A stretch of DNA of 64,000 nt from Cymbidium sinense (Eukaryota > Streptophyta > Magnoliopsida > Asparagales > Orchidaceae), in the NCBI GenBank assembly GCA_021442155.1, contig CM038220.1:73829817-73893816 (forward strand), given 5' to 3'. Below the pieces are notes generated by a model, which was given only the letters and a program-made list of their open reading frames with translations, ran no database searches and was not told where the DNA came from. The position numbers were made by a program, and so were the translations under genes. Every line of letters starts with the position of its first letter. Position 1 is the stretch's first letter. Shown in pieces: positions 34,319 through 46,900 of the stretch.

Positions 34319-35412
34319 TTGGATAAACTTAATAAACCATATTCATTTAAGAGCGAGGTAGTTAGGAAAATCTTTAAGAATCTCTTAAAGAAACTTGACT
34401 TTCAGCTACCTAAACCTAGAAGGCCAGAGAAAGTGGGCAAAAGCAATGATCCTAACTTTTGCCCCTACCATCGCATGCTAGGTCATGTTTTGGAGGATTA
34501 CTTTACATTCAAGGAGTGGCTTGAACATAGTTTCAAGGCAGGTTCTATAGTTATCCTGAAGGAATATCTTGTGGACAACCATCTAGTTCCATTAGGGTAA
34601 TCTTTGGGGATGACTTCGATTCATCCAAAACCAAAGAAGGTTGGGATATCTCCTTATCCAAAACCTCAAAGAAAATTGTCTTAAAAATCAAGAAACTTTT
34701 CTTGCATGTGCGTGGGCCAGCTCAAACCTCTAACATCAAGGAAGGCTTGCAAGTTGCCAGAGCCAACTCAAGGAAAGGGGGAGCTCAGCAACAGTAGTAG
34801 CAGCACATGTGCCAGCTCGGGATAGCCCAATAGTGCAACCACCGATCGAGTCCATCCTCCAATCCACCATTGCAGCTACCACATCAACGACTATCACTAC
34901 TTCAACTACTTCTTCTTCTTCTAGTAGACATCTTGTATTGGCGGATGAGGGCATCAAATCTCTTACCCCTCTTACTTTACATGATTTCTACTTTGTACCT
35001 CCTATCAAATCCAAGAAATTAAAGAATAAAGCTAGGTTGAATTATATATGTGTCACTTCTAATGGATTATCTAAATCTAATCCTAATGATAACTCTTCAA
35101 GTCTAAACAACAACTATAACAATTCTGATCTTCCTCTTTCTAATTCAGAGTTGGATTTTTCTACTCTAAATACTATGAGTTTTCCTCTTGAGATAGACTT
35201 GGAATCATCTAATTTTAAGGGTCCATAGGAGAAGTTATAGGTAAGCTTTATGTGTAGGTAGGACCTTCCATTACCCTACCACAAGTGATCACTGAAGTCA
35301 ACCTCTGTAGTGGCAAGGTTCTACCTCCTAGGGTAGCACCTCAAGATAGAGGGAAACAATCATTGGTTTAAAGAATTGAGAAGCCCCTCCACAGGATGCT
35401 CCACCCTTAGAT
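34319..35412 (+). pseudogene. Gag C-terminal / pre-protease region of element C
   Basis: The open stretch 34,319-34,600 encodes LDKLNKPYSF, FKNLLKKLDFQLP and FCPYHRMLGHVLEDYFTFKE. The last resembles the C-x2-H-x3-GH-x4-C knuckle of Tat-type Gag, with the final Cys changed to Tyr. A Ser/Thr-rich frame follows (34,809-35,228), then further frameshifts. The same blocks recur at 41,271-42,172 in the inner copy, with LEDC(F) kept there. This region probably joined Gag to the protease; its exact role is not known. Confidence 0.65.
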
Positions 35413-36229
35413 ATGCTTATGGAGGATCAACCCAAGGTGTACTACAATGTCCTCTCTCACCTAAGAAAGTTGCCATTTAAGCTAAGCATATACGATGCCT
35501 TTGTCTTATCTAATGAGGGAATCATTAATCAAGGCTCTCCTTGATCATGAGATATGCTTAGCTCAGTTGATCGCTATTGGTGGGGAGGCACACTATTCCA
35601 GAGAAGCTTAGGGCATCAATTTCACAGATGAAGACCTACTTCTGGGGGACATGGAGCACTATCATCCTCTCTACATTACAGTTGGCATGGGAAGATTCAA
35701 ACTTGTCAGAGTTCTCATCGATCCTAGTGCATCGATGAACATTATGAGTCTAAAGACCCTTGCCTATTTGAGGATCAACATCTCTACACTCTGAGTAGAT
35801 CAAATGATGTGTAGAGGATTTAATGAATAAGGCGAGCGGGCTTTAGGTTCCATAGTATTACCTTTGGAGATAGGTGACTGGAAGACTGAAGCCAAGTTTT
35901 ACATAATTGATTCCCATACTTCATTCACTGCTTTGCTTGACAAGCCTTGGATACATTAGAATAAGATAATTCCATCCTCCTTCCATCTGTGTATCAAGTT
36001 CAGGAAGGATGGGATTGAGTTTTGTGTCAAAGGAGATGACAAGACATTTTTAATTAGAGAAATTGAGATATATGAGGATGCAACCTACTATCTTCCTCAA
36101 AACACCCTTTCTCATAAACTTGGACAAAATTCAAATTCAAAAGCAAAGAAAAATAAAGAAAAGAAAAAGAAAAAGGAAAGAAAAGTGAAAATCCAAGTGA
36201 ACAAGAATGGGAAATTGAAGAAGATATAG
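35413..36229 (+). pseudogene. Aspartic protease of element C (inactivated)
   Basis: The segment begins MLMEDQPKVYYN and is frameshifted near 35,510. The catalytic region reads VLIDPSASMNIM (catalytic Asp codon 35,720-35,722). The normal D-(S/T/G)-G loop is altered, Gly being Ser. Downstream LEIGDWKTEAKFYIID and KPWIH match the 'LGRPWIHxxxAVPSTLHQ' block typical of Tat/Ogre proteases. It ends in a Lys-rich stretch. Several stops (for example after STL at about 35,794) break the frame. The inner copy (42,323-43,081) is better preserved. Confidence 0.75.
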
Positions 36230-37161
36230 AGCTGCATATCACATTCTACCCACAGTTCATTCCTTCATATGGACATGTGGGTAGGATGACTCAACCTCCA
36301 CCAAGCAGAAGTAGAGGCAGAAATAGAGGTAGTTTCAGAGGTGGAAGACCCCCTGGTTGGCCATCAGCCAACAGGGGATATGTTCCAGTTCATAGAAGGA
36401 CCCTTACTATTCACATAGACTTGGAATCCAATTCAAAGGATGAGACTAATGTGATTAGCATACCAACCAACCCCTCTTAGCAGGTTTCATTGGAGGTGAC
36501 ACTCGAGCCAGACAGTGATGAAGATCGGGCCTCCAGACAAAGCAAAGTATTCAAATCAGATGTATGTAAAACTATCAGGCAGTAGTTGGGAACCTTAGCT
36601 CTAACCTCACATTCACCCCAAAAAGTTGAAGGTTCGGTAGTTAAGGAAGCCCCTAAGTCTTCCAGTGTTATGAAGCTGAAGAGATTCTTTTTAGGATCAT
36701 CCTCCTTAAGTCCTGAAATTGATGAAGAATTTGAGGAGAATTCATATAAATAATTAATAGAATTACTATTTGACTTTTACTCACTTTATGTTCATAATCT
36801 TATATAGAAAGGTTTGGTCCCTCATACATGATCTAAGCACAGGTCAGAGTATTTTGAGAAGTTATGGAACAATACATGTAGAGAAGCACAATCAAGAGCA
36901 AGACTAAGATTCAGTACACTGGCTTCAGTCGATGATGATGATTACTGTATAGTTTTTACCAATCATTTGGAGTTAGATAGGTTCTTTTCACACAACACTA
37001 ACTCTTATGAGAATGTGTGTTTAAAAACCTCAGATGATTCATAACATCTCCAAATCAAAAATGCGCAACCATAATTTGAAGAGATCCATTTAACAATTGA
37101 CAAGCTTAAAGAAATCAACCTCAAGACAAAATAAAATCCACGCCCAACATACATCAGTTCA
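36230..37161 (+). pseudogene. RG-rich linker between protease and RT, element C
   Basis: The frame 36,277-36,480 encodes GRMTQPPPSRSRGRNRGSF followed by RGGRPPGW, an RG-rich basic patch that could bind RNA. It is followed by acidic text around SNSKDETNVISIP. Further frames to 37,161 are interrupted by stops. The inner copy keeps most of this region open (43,184-43,911). The linker leads into RT at 37,162. The function is inferred only from composition. Confidence 0.6.
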
Positions 37162-38099
37162 TTGTTGAATGAAGAAGAAACCAATGACTTAGTTATATTG
37201 ACTGAGTTTAAAGATTGCTTTGCATGGAGTTATGAAGAGATGCCCGAATTATCTCATAATGTAGCAGTCCACAAACTAGCAATAGATCCTAGCGTTAACC
37301 CTATCAAGCAAGCTCCTAGACGCATGCCAATAGAAATCGAACAACAGGTCATTTTTGAAGTCAAGAAATTGATTGATGCTGGTTTCATCAGGGAAGAAAA
37401 ATACCCTACCTAGTTAGTCAGTGTCGTACTGGTTAAGAAGGAGAATGGCCAAATTCGCATATGCGTTGATTTCAGGGATTTAAATAAGGCATGTCCGTAG
37501 GATGAATTTCTTCTTCCTACCAAAATTAATGGTGGACATTGCCTCATCTCATGCAAGTTTCTCTTTCATGGATGGGTCATCTAGCTATAACTGAATCAAG
37601 ATTGCCCCCGAGGATGAAAGAAATACTGCTTTTCAAACCGTGATCGGGATCTATTGTTATAGGGTCATGCCTTTGGGCCTTAAAAATGTTGGTACTACAT
37701 ACCAACGGGCCATGACTCGGATCTTCAATGAACTCATCCACCATCAAGTTGAGTGTTATATTGATGATATAGTAGTCAAGAGCATAGAAAATGAAGACCA
37801 TCTCTTTGACTTGAGAATAGTTTTCAAACGGTTGAGATAATATAACCTCAAAAGGAATCCCCTGAAGTGTGCATTTGGAGTAGCTTCAGAGAAATTCCTT
37901 GGGTTTGTAGTCCGACACTGGGGAATAGAAATCGATCCCAAAAAGATCAAAGCTATCTTAGAAATGCCACCTCCTAAGAGTTTAACTCAACTCAGATCTT
38001 TCCAAGAAATGTTGGCATATCTAAGACGCTTTATCTCCAACCTATCAGGTAGATGCACGCCATTCTCAGCACTTGTCAAAAAGGATACCAAGTTCAATT
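37162..38099 (+). pseudogene. Reverse transcriptase of element C (Ty3/gypsy, Tat-like)
   Basis: Nearly full-length RT fingers and palm: LTEFKDCFAWSYEEMPEL, KLAIDPSVNPIKQAPRRM, VKKENGQIRICVDFRDLNKA, APEDERNTAF (after a frameshift near 37,520), VMPLGLKNVGTTYQRAM, and the catalytic CYIDDIVVKS with Y-I-D-D at 37,757-37,768. It continues through KFLGFVVRHWGIEIDPKKI to LAYLRRFISNLSGRC. The phrasing is characteristic of Tat/Ogre elements. Inactivating lesions include TAG at 37,411 (for Trp), TAG at 37,498 (for Lys), the frameshift, a stop near 37,591 and one near 37,838. It ends abruptly at VKKDTKFN where inner-element leader sequence begins; RNase H and integrase are missing here. Confidence 0.9.
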
Positions 38100-38463
38100 G
38101 ACAATTTACTTTAACATACTCAAATTTGTTAAATAAAGGGTCCTCAAACTCAAAAATCAAATTCAAATATGAACCTATGGAAGCATTAATCTCTCCAAAA
38201 ATATTTGAACCCATTTTCAACATACACAAATTTGTTGAAAATGGATTCTACATTCAAAAAAATCCCCTTTCCAATCAATTCAAAAATGTCTCTTCTAAAT
38301 TCATTTGAGCCCCACTTAACACTTTCAAGTTGTTGAGTGTGGGTTCAAATTCTAAATCAAAATTTTTAAAATAAAAGCAGAAATCTGATTCGGATTTATT
38401 TTTCAACATTGCAGACTTTTAGTCAGTTTTCAATCATTTCAGTTCAGTACAGTTCAATTTCAA
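38100..38463 (+). repeat. Partial leader of the inner element
   Basis: The segment aligns with 31,135-31,502, the last part of the leader. It holds three stem-loops: TTTAAC/GTTAAA (38,110-38,133), perfect 11-bp CCATTTTCAAC/GTTGAAAATGG (38,211-38,244) and CACTTAAC/GTTGAGTG (38,313-38,338). The inner element's LTR, primer site and most of the leader are deleted. The junction carries CAATTGA, shared by both parents. Confidence 0.85.
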
Positions 38464-41270
38464 ATGGCAGCACAAAAGGATGTCTTTACATTTCCTTTCG
38501 GGATGGACTTGGCCATGGAATGAGCTAGCCTCCTACAGTCTAACTACGTGCACCTTATCCACTTTGGCTTAGGCTTTGAGGGGGCTAGGATCACATGTGA
38601 GGGGACCACCCTCACGACAGTCAGCAGAAGCATGGTGACTAGGCAGATGTCGAGCATCCAGGTTGAGTTACCATCTAATTCAGAGATCCCCTAACTGAAG
38701 AGGAAGGTTGTGGTAGTTCCTACAGTAGTAGTAGTGCTAGCACCAGTGTGCCGAGTTGTTCCCCTTGCTGCGCCAATACGGGCTAGCACCCACTCATTAG
38801 CTCCCTCCAAGGGGAAGGCTCCCCTGATTCCAAGGTCTTATCTTCCTTCGAGATTAGGTCAAGTTCCCATACTGCTTGACCTACTAGGACTCAGCATCAA
38901 AATAAGAACTGTATGATGAAGCAGTATCATACCCGCATAACCAAGGAGTTATAGGCAACTACTCAATCTGCTGTAGAGGAGTTGTCTAGGATGGTTTCCC
39001 TGCTGGTCCCAGAGAACAAGTTCCACCCTCTCTTTGAATCTGATAAGGAGGATGTTAGGAGGATGTTAGGAGGATTTCAATTTCACCTCCGCCAATAGTT
39101 CAGTTTCAGGCTCTATCAGTGAGAAGAGAAAGTCGTATGCTGGCCTTAGATCAGTTCTTCGTGGAGTTGGCGAAGCCTATGGACGATCAGAGTCCAGGGC
39201 TCAGTTTGATTTACATTTTGTCATTCTTAGCAGTGTCAGTAAATAGATCAAGTAGAAGAGGGCTAGGGAGGCCCGTCATTAGCATATTATTAGCGAGGAG
39301 CCGAGGTACAGGTAGTCAAGCCTCACTTATCAACTTTCCGGTCGGCTGCATCTCATCTCGATAACATCTTCTGCACTACCCACCATAGGAGAGGAACTTC
39401 TATTCAGAGAGAGATAATGGTGCCTCCACCACATCACTCTACTCCACGCCCACCATCTTTGATACATGTTCCATCATCTACTATTCCAGCTAAGGCCATG
39501 AAGGCCACATTCGGGGAGAAGAGAACCCCATTGGTGATCCGGCTATGGCCAAGAGATCTCATTCCATCTACGCCATTTACTGTGGAGAGGCCAAGCTCTC
39601 TTGCTTGACTTTCTTCCTCAGTTGTGGTGAAGAAGGAATGGTGACCTCAGAGTATAGTAGTCATTCCATCACCACCACCACCGCAATAGGCTATGGAGAT
39701 TGTATCAGCAGTAGAGGGAGGAGTAGATAGTTCAGTTGCCCCATGTTCATAGACCCTCTTAGGAGTATCACTCCATCCAGATTCAGTGACAGCTAGGAGC
39801 ATCTTTCTTCTAGTGAGCATAGCCCTCATAAGGTTAGCTCTCTAGCAATAGCAGAGGTTAGATGTCTATCAGTTCATGACAGTGATCCTACTATCAGTAA
39901 GCCTCAATCTTTTGTACCTATTCAGTTGGATTGATCCCTAGACGACATTGTAGCTAAGTATCTAGTGGACAAGCATCTTAGGATATGTATGGTCTGATTT
40001 AAAGGATGAAAAGGTTAGTTTTAATTTTAATGAGGATGATCTGTTAGACGATTCAGTAGGAGTACACATGGTAGACACCAGGGGTTCCCTCCTCCATGAT
40101 CAACAGACTTTAGAAGGTGTTGTGGTCGAGCAAGAAGACACAACCTACTCGATCCAACACCTCCTTCAGCAATTAAAGCAAAAGGATGAACAAATAGATA
40201 GGATGAGGAAGAAGCTTGAGGGTTTGCTAGCATCAGTCTTGGTATTTCAGAACCAAGCCCCGGTAGAGCATCCTACTATAACAGAGACCAATCAGCTAGA
40301 GTTGTTCCATGTCTTTGATCCAGCCAAGAATTTACAGCCAATAGAGTAGGGCAGCACCAGCTTATATAGGAAGGTAGTGGATAGTACCTCTGTATAGGAA
40401 AAGGACATCAAAACCATGGTTAAGCAGCAAGTGAGAGAAGCAATAGCTCAAACCCGAGGAGGATCATCGGTTCCAAAGGGTAGACCCTACCTAGAGGAAT
40501 TCGATGTCATCCAATATCCTAAGGGTTTCGTGCCACCTTCTTTCAAGAGCTTTGATGGTAGCAGAAACCCAAGGTAGTATATTGCACATTTCAAAGCCAG
40601 CTGTTGCAACGCTAGTGGTAGTGATGCTTTACTCTTCAGACTTTTTGTCAGCAGCCTAACAGACATAGCCTTTGATTAGTACACTAAACTTCCCAATAGT
40701 TCAGTGAAGACTTTTGCTGAGTTGGAGCAACTCTTCATTAAGAGATTTGTTGGAGCTTAAAAAAGGGTGATTGTAGGCGATCTCATTGTGGCACAATAAC
40801 ACTCTAGTGAGTCCCTCATTGACTATATTCTCATATGACACAATTTAAGTATGAAATGCGAACTGCAGCTATCTGAATATCATGCGATTGAAATTCTATT
40901 TAAGAATATTCATGGCCCGATCGCCTTCATGCTCAAAGGTTTTACCATCAAGACATTTGAGAAACTAATCAATAAGGCGGCTGGCCTACAAGGAGAAGCC
41001 AAATAGTTACCTTTTCAGAATCAATCGACAAAGCCAAAGCCATAGAAAGCTTATGAGAAGAAGCGGGGCTGATATAGATGGAAAAATAGCAGAGGAAGCA
41101 TGAGACCTCGTGCTCCACAACCATCACTTCCACCTCCTCTACCACCATCGAGGCCATCCTACCAATCACCGCAGCAACCTTCATGGCCTTCGCCGCCGCC
41201 TCCTCAGCCATATCCATAGCAATAGCAGTACACATACCTGCTGCCAAGTAGCTACAGTCCACCTACTCTT
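38464..41270 (+). pseudogene. gag of the inner element (degenerate)
   Basis: ATG at 38,464 begins MAAQKDVFTFPFGMDLAME, stopped at 38,521. Later blocks match the first gag: STHSLAPSKGKAPLIP (about 38,780); MVDTRGSLLHDQQTLE with the helical HLLQQLKQKDEQIDRMRKK (40,068-40,349); and the capsid region (40,490-41,000) with YPKGFVPPSFKSFDG and TFAELEQLFIKRFVGA. A proline-rich tail follows (about 41,107-41,230; runs such as PSLPPPLPPSRP). Stops occur within the capsid. Comparison with 31,503-34,310 shows the two copies diverged independently, with different frameshifts. Confidence 0.8.
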
Positions 41271-42322
41271 ATGGATAAACTAAACAAACCATATTCATTT
41301 AAGAGGGAGGTAATCAAGAAAATCTTTAAGAATCTCTTAAAGAAACCTGATTTTCAGCTACTCGAACTTAGAATGCCGGAAGAAGTGGGCAAAAGCAATG
41401 ATCCTAACTTTTGCCCTCTACCATTGCATGCTAGGTCAAGTTTTGGAGGATTGCTTTACATTCAAGGACTGGCTTGAGCATAGCTTCAAGACAGGTGCCA
41501 TAGTTATCCCAAAGGAATACCTTGTGGATCAACTATCTAGTTCCATTAGGGTAATCCTTGGGGATACTTGCGATCCTTCCAAAACCAAAGAAGGTTGGGA
41601 TATCTTCTTATCCCGAACCTCTAAGAAGATTGTGTCCAAAATCAAGAAATTTTCCTTGCAGGTGCTTGAGGCAGCTCGAACCTCCAACGTCAAGGAAGGT
41701 TTGTAAGTTGTTCAAGACAACTTGGGAAAAGGGGGAGCTCAACAACAGAACAGAGCCTATGCTAGGGCTGAGGCAGTCCCGAGCACCTCAGTCCAATTGC
41801 TACTACATCTCCTCTACTTCAACTAGCTCTTCCTCTAGTAGACATCTTGTATCGGTAAATGAGGGCATCAAATCCCTCACCCCTCTTAGTTTACTAGATT
41901 TCTTCTATATACCTCCTTCAAAATCCAAGAAATCAAGGAATAAAGCTAGTTTGAATTACATATGTGTCTCTTCTGATGGGTTGTCTAATTATACTCTTAC
42001 TAAAAACTCTTTAAGTTTAAACAACAACTATAATAACTCTGATCTTCCTCTTTCTAATTCAGAGTTGGACCTTCCTTCTTTGAATACTACGGGTTCACCT
42101 CTTAAGATAGACTTGGAATCATCCGATTCTGAGGGTCCCATAGGAGAGGCTGTAGGTGAGCCTGAGGAGTAGGTAAAATCTTCTACTAACCTGCCACAAG
42201 AGATCACCGAAGTCAACCTCCATAGTGAAAAAGTTCTACCTCCTAGGGTAGCACCTCAAGATAAGGGGAAATAATTCATTGGTTCAAATGATTGAGAAGC
42301 CCCTCTAGAGGATGCTCCACTC
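41271..42322 (+). pseudogene. Gag C-terminal / pre-protease region, inner element
   Basis: MDKLNKPYSFKREVIKKIFK opens the segment. A frameshift near 41,425 leads into MLGQVLEDCFTFKDWLEHSF, a knuckle-like block with its Cys kept but the usual GH changed to GQ. A Ser-rich frame (41,558-42,172) contains HLVSVNEGIKSLTPLSLLDF, matching 34,930-34,990. The function of this region within the polyprotein is uncertain. Confidence 0.65.
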
Positions 42323-43081
42323 TTGGATATGCTTGTGGAGGATCAACCCAAGGTGGACTATAATGGCCTCTCTCACCTAAGAAAGTTGCCATCTAAGTTA
42401 AGCATATATGATGCCCTTATCTTATCCAAAAATATGAGGGAGTCAATAATCAAGGCTCTTCTTGATCTTGAGATATGCTTAGCTCAGCTGACCGCTGTTG
42501 GAGAGGAGGCACATTATTCCATCGAAGCCCAAGGAGTCACTTTCATAGATGAAGACCTTCTACTAGGGGACATGGAGCACAACCATCCCCTCTACATTAT
42601 AGTGGACATGGGCAGATTCAAACTTTCCAAGGTTCTTGTTGATCCAGGTGCATCGGTAACATTGATTCTAAAGACCCCAGCCTATTTGAGGATTGACATC
42701 TCCACACTCTGAAGAGATCGGATGATGTTGAGAGGATTCAATGAACAAGATGAGAGGGCTATAGGTTCCATAGTGTTACCTTTGGAGATAGGTGAATGGA
42801 AGACTGAAGCCAAGTTCTATATCATTGATTTGAACACTTCATTCACCTCTTTTCTCGGTAGGCCTTGGATACATCAAAACAAAATGATTTCATCCTCCCT
42901 CCATCAGTGCATCAAGTTCAGGAAGTATGTGATTGAATATTATGCCAAAGGAGATGAAAAACCATTTTCAGTCAGAGTGGTTGAGATATATGAGGATGCG
43001 ACCTACTATCTTTCTCAAAATACCTTTTCTCGTGAACTTAGTCAAAATTCAAATTCAAATGCAAAAGAAAAAGAAAAATAA
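42323..43081 (+). pseudogene. Aspartic protease, inner element (best preserved)
   Basis: MDMLVEDQPKVDYNGLSHLR opens a 129-codon frame containing MEHNHPLYIIVDMGRF and the catalytic LVDPGASVTLIL (Asp codon 42,641-42,643). A single TGA at 42,710 splits it from the second half, MMLRGFNEQDERAIGSIVLP, LEIGEWKTEAKFYIID and FLGRPWIHQNKM. This is the pattern of Ty3/gypsy Tat/Ogre proteases (VDxGxS with downstream LLGRPWIH). Asp-Pro-Gly in place of Asp-(Ser/Thr/Gly)-Gly is atypical. It would have processed Gag-Pol. It ends in a Lys-rich segment, as in the first copy. Confidence 0.8.
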
Positions 43082-43911
43082 GAAAAAAAAAATGAAAATC
43101 CAAGTGAATGAGAAAAGGATACCAAGGAACAAGTAGAGCCGCATATCACATTCCACTCACAATTCATTCCAACATATGGACATGTGGGTAGGATGACTCG
43201 ATCTCTACCAAGTAGAGGCAAAGATAGACATAGAAGCAGTTCGAGAGGTGGAAGACCCTATGGTTGGCCACCAGCCAATAGGGGTTATGTTCTAGTTCAC
43301 AGGAGTACCCCTACTATTCACATATACTTGGAATCCAGCTCGGAGGATGAGTCTAATGTGATTAGCATACCTGCCAACCCCTTTCAATGGGTTTCATTGG
43401 AGGTGACACTCGAGCTGGACAACGATGAAGACCAGGCCTCCAGACAAAGCACAAATGTATTTGAATCAAATGTATGTGAAAATATCGGGCAACAGTTAGG
43501 AACCTTAGCTCTAACCTCACTTTCCTCTCAAAAAGTTGAAGGTTTAATAGTTAAGGAAGCCCCTCAGTCTTCCAGGGATGTCAAGCCAAAGCGATCCTTA
43601 TTGGGATCATCATCCTCAAGTCCAAAAATTGATGTAGGATTTGAGGATAATTCAAATAAAGAATTAATGGAATTGCCTTTTAATTGGTACTCGCCTTATG
43701 TTCTTAATCTTGAAAAGAAGGGTTTGATTCCTTATACAAGGTCTAAGCATAGGTCAGAGCACTTCGAGAACCTATGGAACAATAAAGGCAGTGATGCACA
43801 ATCAAGATCAGGACTAGGATTTGGTATAGTGGGTCATGTCGATGATGATGATTACTGCTTAGTTATGGAGTCTAATAGGTTCTTCAACCATACTAGCTCT
43901 TACAATGATTA
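43082..43911 (+). pseudogene. RG-rich linker, inner element, truncated by LTR D
   Basis: A long open stretch from 43,184 encodes GRMTRSLPSRGKDRHRSSSR followed by GGRPYGWP, then a Ser-Glu-Asp acidic region and ELPFNWYSPYVLNLEKKGL. This corresponds to 36,277-36,990 in the first copy, located between protease and RT. The frame runs on to 43,942, but its last eight codons (from about 43,912, KIARLLFI) are read from inverted LTR sequence, so the natural reading is cut there. RT is absent from the inner element. Confidence 0.7.
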
Positions 43912-46900
43912 CTGCAAGATAGCAAGGCTATTATTTATTTAGAAAGAGACTAAGTCTTTAAACACACTCCCTAAAAGACTAAATCATGTAGGTCATGATT
44001 TATTGACTTAAATCTAATGCAAATTTTATCACATTTTATTTTTAATTTTGGATAATCAATTTGACACAAGCTTTAGGATTCATATGCCTAATGCATGAGA
44101 AATTAGATTATGGGCCAAAATTAATAAGATAATGAGGTGTATTTTCACCATGGCTCTCAAAAGTCAATCTAAGTTCTCTAGCAAAGGTGGAAGTAGGGCT
44201 ACAAATGAACCGAACCAAACCGAGCAGGGTACTGTTCAAGTTCAAGCTCGTTTGCCAGTATCGAGCTCAAGTTTGGCTCGAGCTCGATTCGAGCTTTTAC
44301 GATGGTGTTTGAGCTTGAGCTCGTTAAAAAAATAGTGTTCATGAGCTCCTTAACGAGCCTTAATCGAAGCCTTCGAGCATCGAGCCATTATCAAAATCAA
44401 GCCTTATACAGTATTGTTTATGAACAAGCCTTAATCGAGCCTTAATCGAGCCTTATACAATATTATTTATGAACAAGCCTTAATCGAGCCTTAATCGAGC
44501 CTTATTGAGCCTTATCAAGCCTTAATCGAGCCATTATTAAGCTCCTTAACGAGCTTGTTCATGAACTTTAAATGATATTGTTCACGAACATAACTGAACT
44601 GAACAATAACTTGTTCAAGCTTGTTCATTTAACAATCGAGTATTTACAAAATCAAGCTCGTTCGATTAATTAAATGAACGAACATAAACGAGCTCTAATC
44701 GAGTCGAGTCATGAGTAGCTTGTTGAATGCTCGGTTCGTTTACACCCCTAGGTGGAAGCCCTCCAATCAAGAGTGAAACAATATGCTTTATATACATGAT
44801 GTGAGAAAAGTAACACAACATTCAGCTAAGGGGTTACTAATTCTTTTATCTTGATTTATAGCCTAGGCATTAGGTGAGGTTATGAATTATTTTATTTTTT
44901 TAGTTTTAATTGATTAGTTGGATAGAAATTTTATTTTCCTAAGAGCCTAATCATCATCCAGTCCATACATCAAAGCAAGGAATAAACTAAGAAAAGATGC
45001 AATCTTAATGCACAAGCTAAACAAACATCAATCAATTTATAAAGCTAGCACAAAAAAATATAAGGTCATTTATGGTCGGGCTCCACCGCACAAACCCAAA
45101 AATAAGGAGGGTAGCCAAGCTCTATCCTTATACAACCCGGATTATAAATAAATAAACTACAATCAAGAAGGAATTCATTGGTATGGGGGTCTTCATTCTT
45201 CATTTCTTCATTTCTTCTTTCTTCTTTCTTCTTTCTTCTTTTGGTTGGTTGGAATGTGGTTGCTCCAAAGGCTTCACATGGTACATAACACATAGTCTTA
45301 TGACCAATGTTCATCCTAATAGCCCATAATAATCATCTCAAAATCCTAATTGCAAAATTACATGAAATTGGGAAAAAGAAAATCTAACTAAAACTTACAA
45401 AATAGAGATTAGCTAAACAAACCATACAATCCCAAGCATGTATGTATATAAATTGAACTTAGCACCCCACACATGGGTAACCAAGTCCGCCTAGCCTATT
45501 TTGGATTATGCTTAGGGGTAGGAGCACCTACACAGCAAAAATAGTTATATTTTATTACAGCGCCCCTTAAGCACAATCCCCTGTAGAAGACAATGGTTAG
45601 ACTAAGATCGGCCTACCATTCAGTCTATGTACATACACCCTAACATCCAGACTAAAACATTACATCACAAAATAAAAGTAAACATCAAACCATGCACCAC
45701 CCTAACCTAACCAGAAGTGGTGACTTAGCCTAATGTGTGTGCTATTTAAGATTTGTGTGGTATGTTTAGCTAGGCATTAAGGTTAAAGATTTCTAAGTAT
45801 GAAAATGTTCAACTTTGAGGGTGATTTCATTTAAGTGATTTAGTTGATTTGGTTGATTTTAATTTTGTAATTTGATTAGGTTTGAATGAACCTACAATTA
45901 ATTACTAAGTGTTGTGAAGAGAGGAAAAGAGAAGAGAACTTCTCTTTCCTCCCTACCTTAAGTAATTTCTAAGGTAGATTCATATTTGATTAATGTTTAG
46001 TGAATGTTTTATTATGTGTTTTAATTAATCCTAAGTATATATTTTCCCTAAACAAACATATTCAAAAAGAAAGGCATTTTAAGATTAAGTAAAGGGAAAT
46101 ACTATCACAAAATACACAACACATCATTTCTTTCCCAACATGTGTAACATGCATATGGATGAATCCTAAGCATATCTATACATGCAAATGGAATTGTTTA
46201 GCACACCTTAATGATGAATGCTAAGAGAGTTACTTAAGAAAATTTGGATGCTTCATGATGCATGATTTTGTTAAGTAGAAAAGAGTGATTCTTTTATCCA
46301 TTTTTCATATGCACATTTACAAGTATAAAAGACATAAGTGAGTACGATGCCATTGTTAGCACTAGGGGTGTAAGGTACAAGACCTACTTAGGGCTACTTA
46401 AAGTCCCACAACTCAACAGTTGTCCAGACTAATATATCACTTTTCTTAAATACATGTGCATGTACAAAAGAAATGAATGGAAAAAGAAAGATGCAAAAGT
46501 TTATGTTTGTTTGTTTGATTTGTTTATTCAATTTACATATGAAAATGTGGATATCCTTCTTAAGTGATAACATATGAATGAATAGGAATGGATTTAAGCA
46601 AGTGTTGTGTTCTTTTCAAATGAACTATACACTTTGCAAAATCCTATTCAAAAATATGCTAAAAGTGAAGAAAAGGAAAGCCACATAATGCACATCTTTA
46701 TATTTTACTCACAAACAAGATTATAAATAATTATAAGTAGCATACCTTTTAGTTTTGATATTTGATTTATAGGTTTTGAAAATTATTTTGGATTTAAAAG
46801 TGATAATAGCCATTCATATTCTTACTTTAGCCAAAATATGTAATTTGACATAAAAGAAATATTACATTTTTAATTTGATTTTTAGAAAGCATAAATGCAA

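Noticed and set aside
31503..38099. Endogenous pararetrovirus (caulimovirid-like) origin
   Set aside because: Gag-protease-RT comes with LTRs and a TGG primer site; integrase is present in the family (59,822-61,244) and there is no movement-protein or coat-protein signal.
45205..45240. Independent microsatellite locus (CTTTCTT repeats)
   Set aside because: It is the reversed purine tract present at the same place in every LTR copy, so it is not a separate feature.
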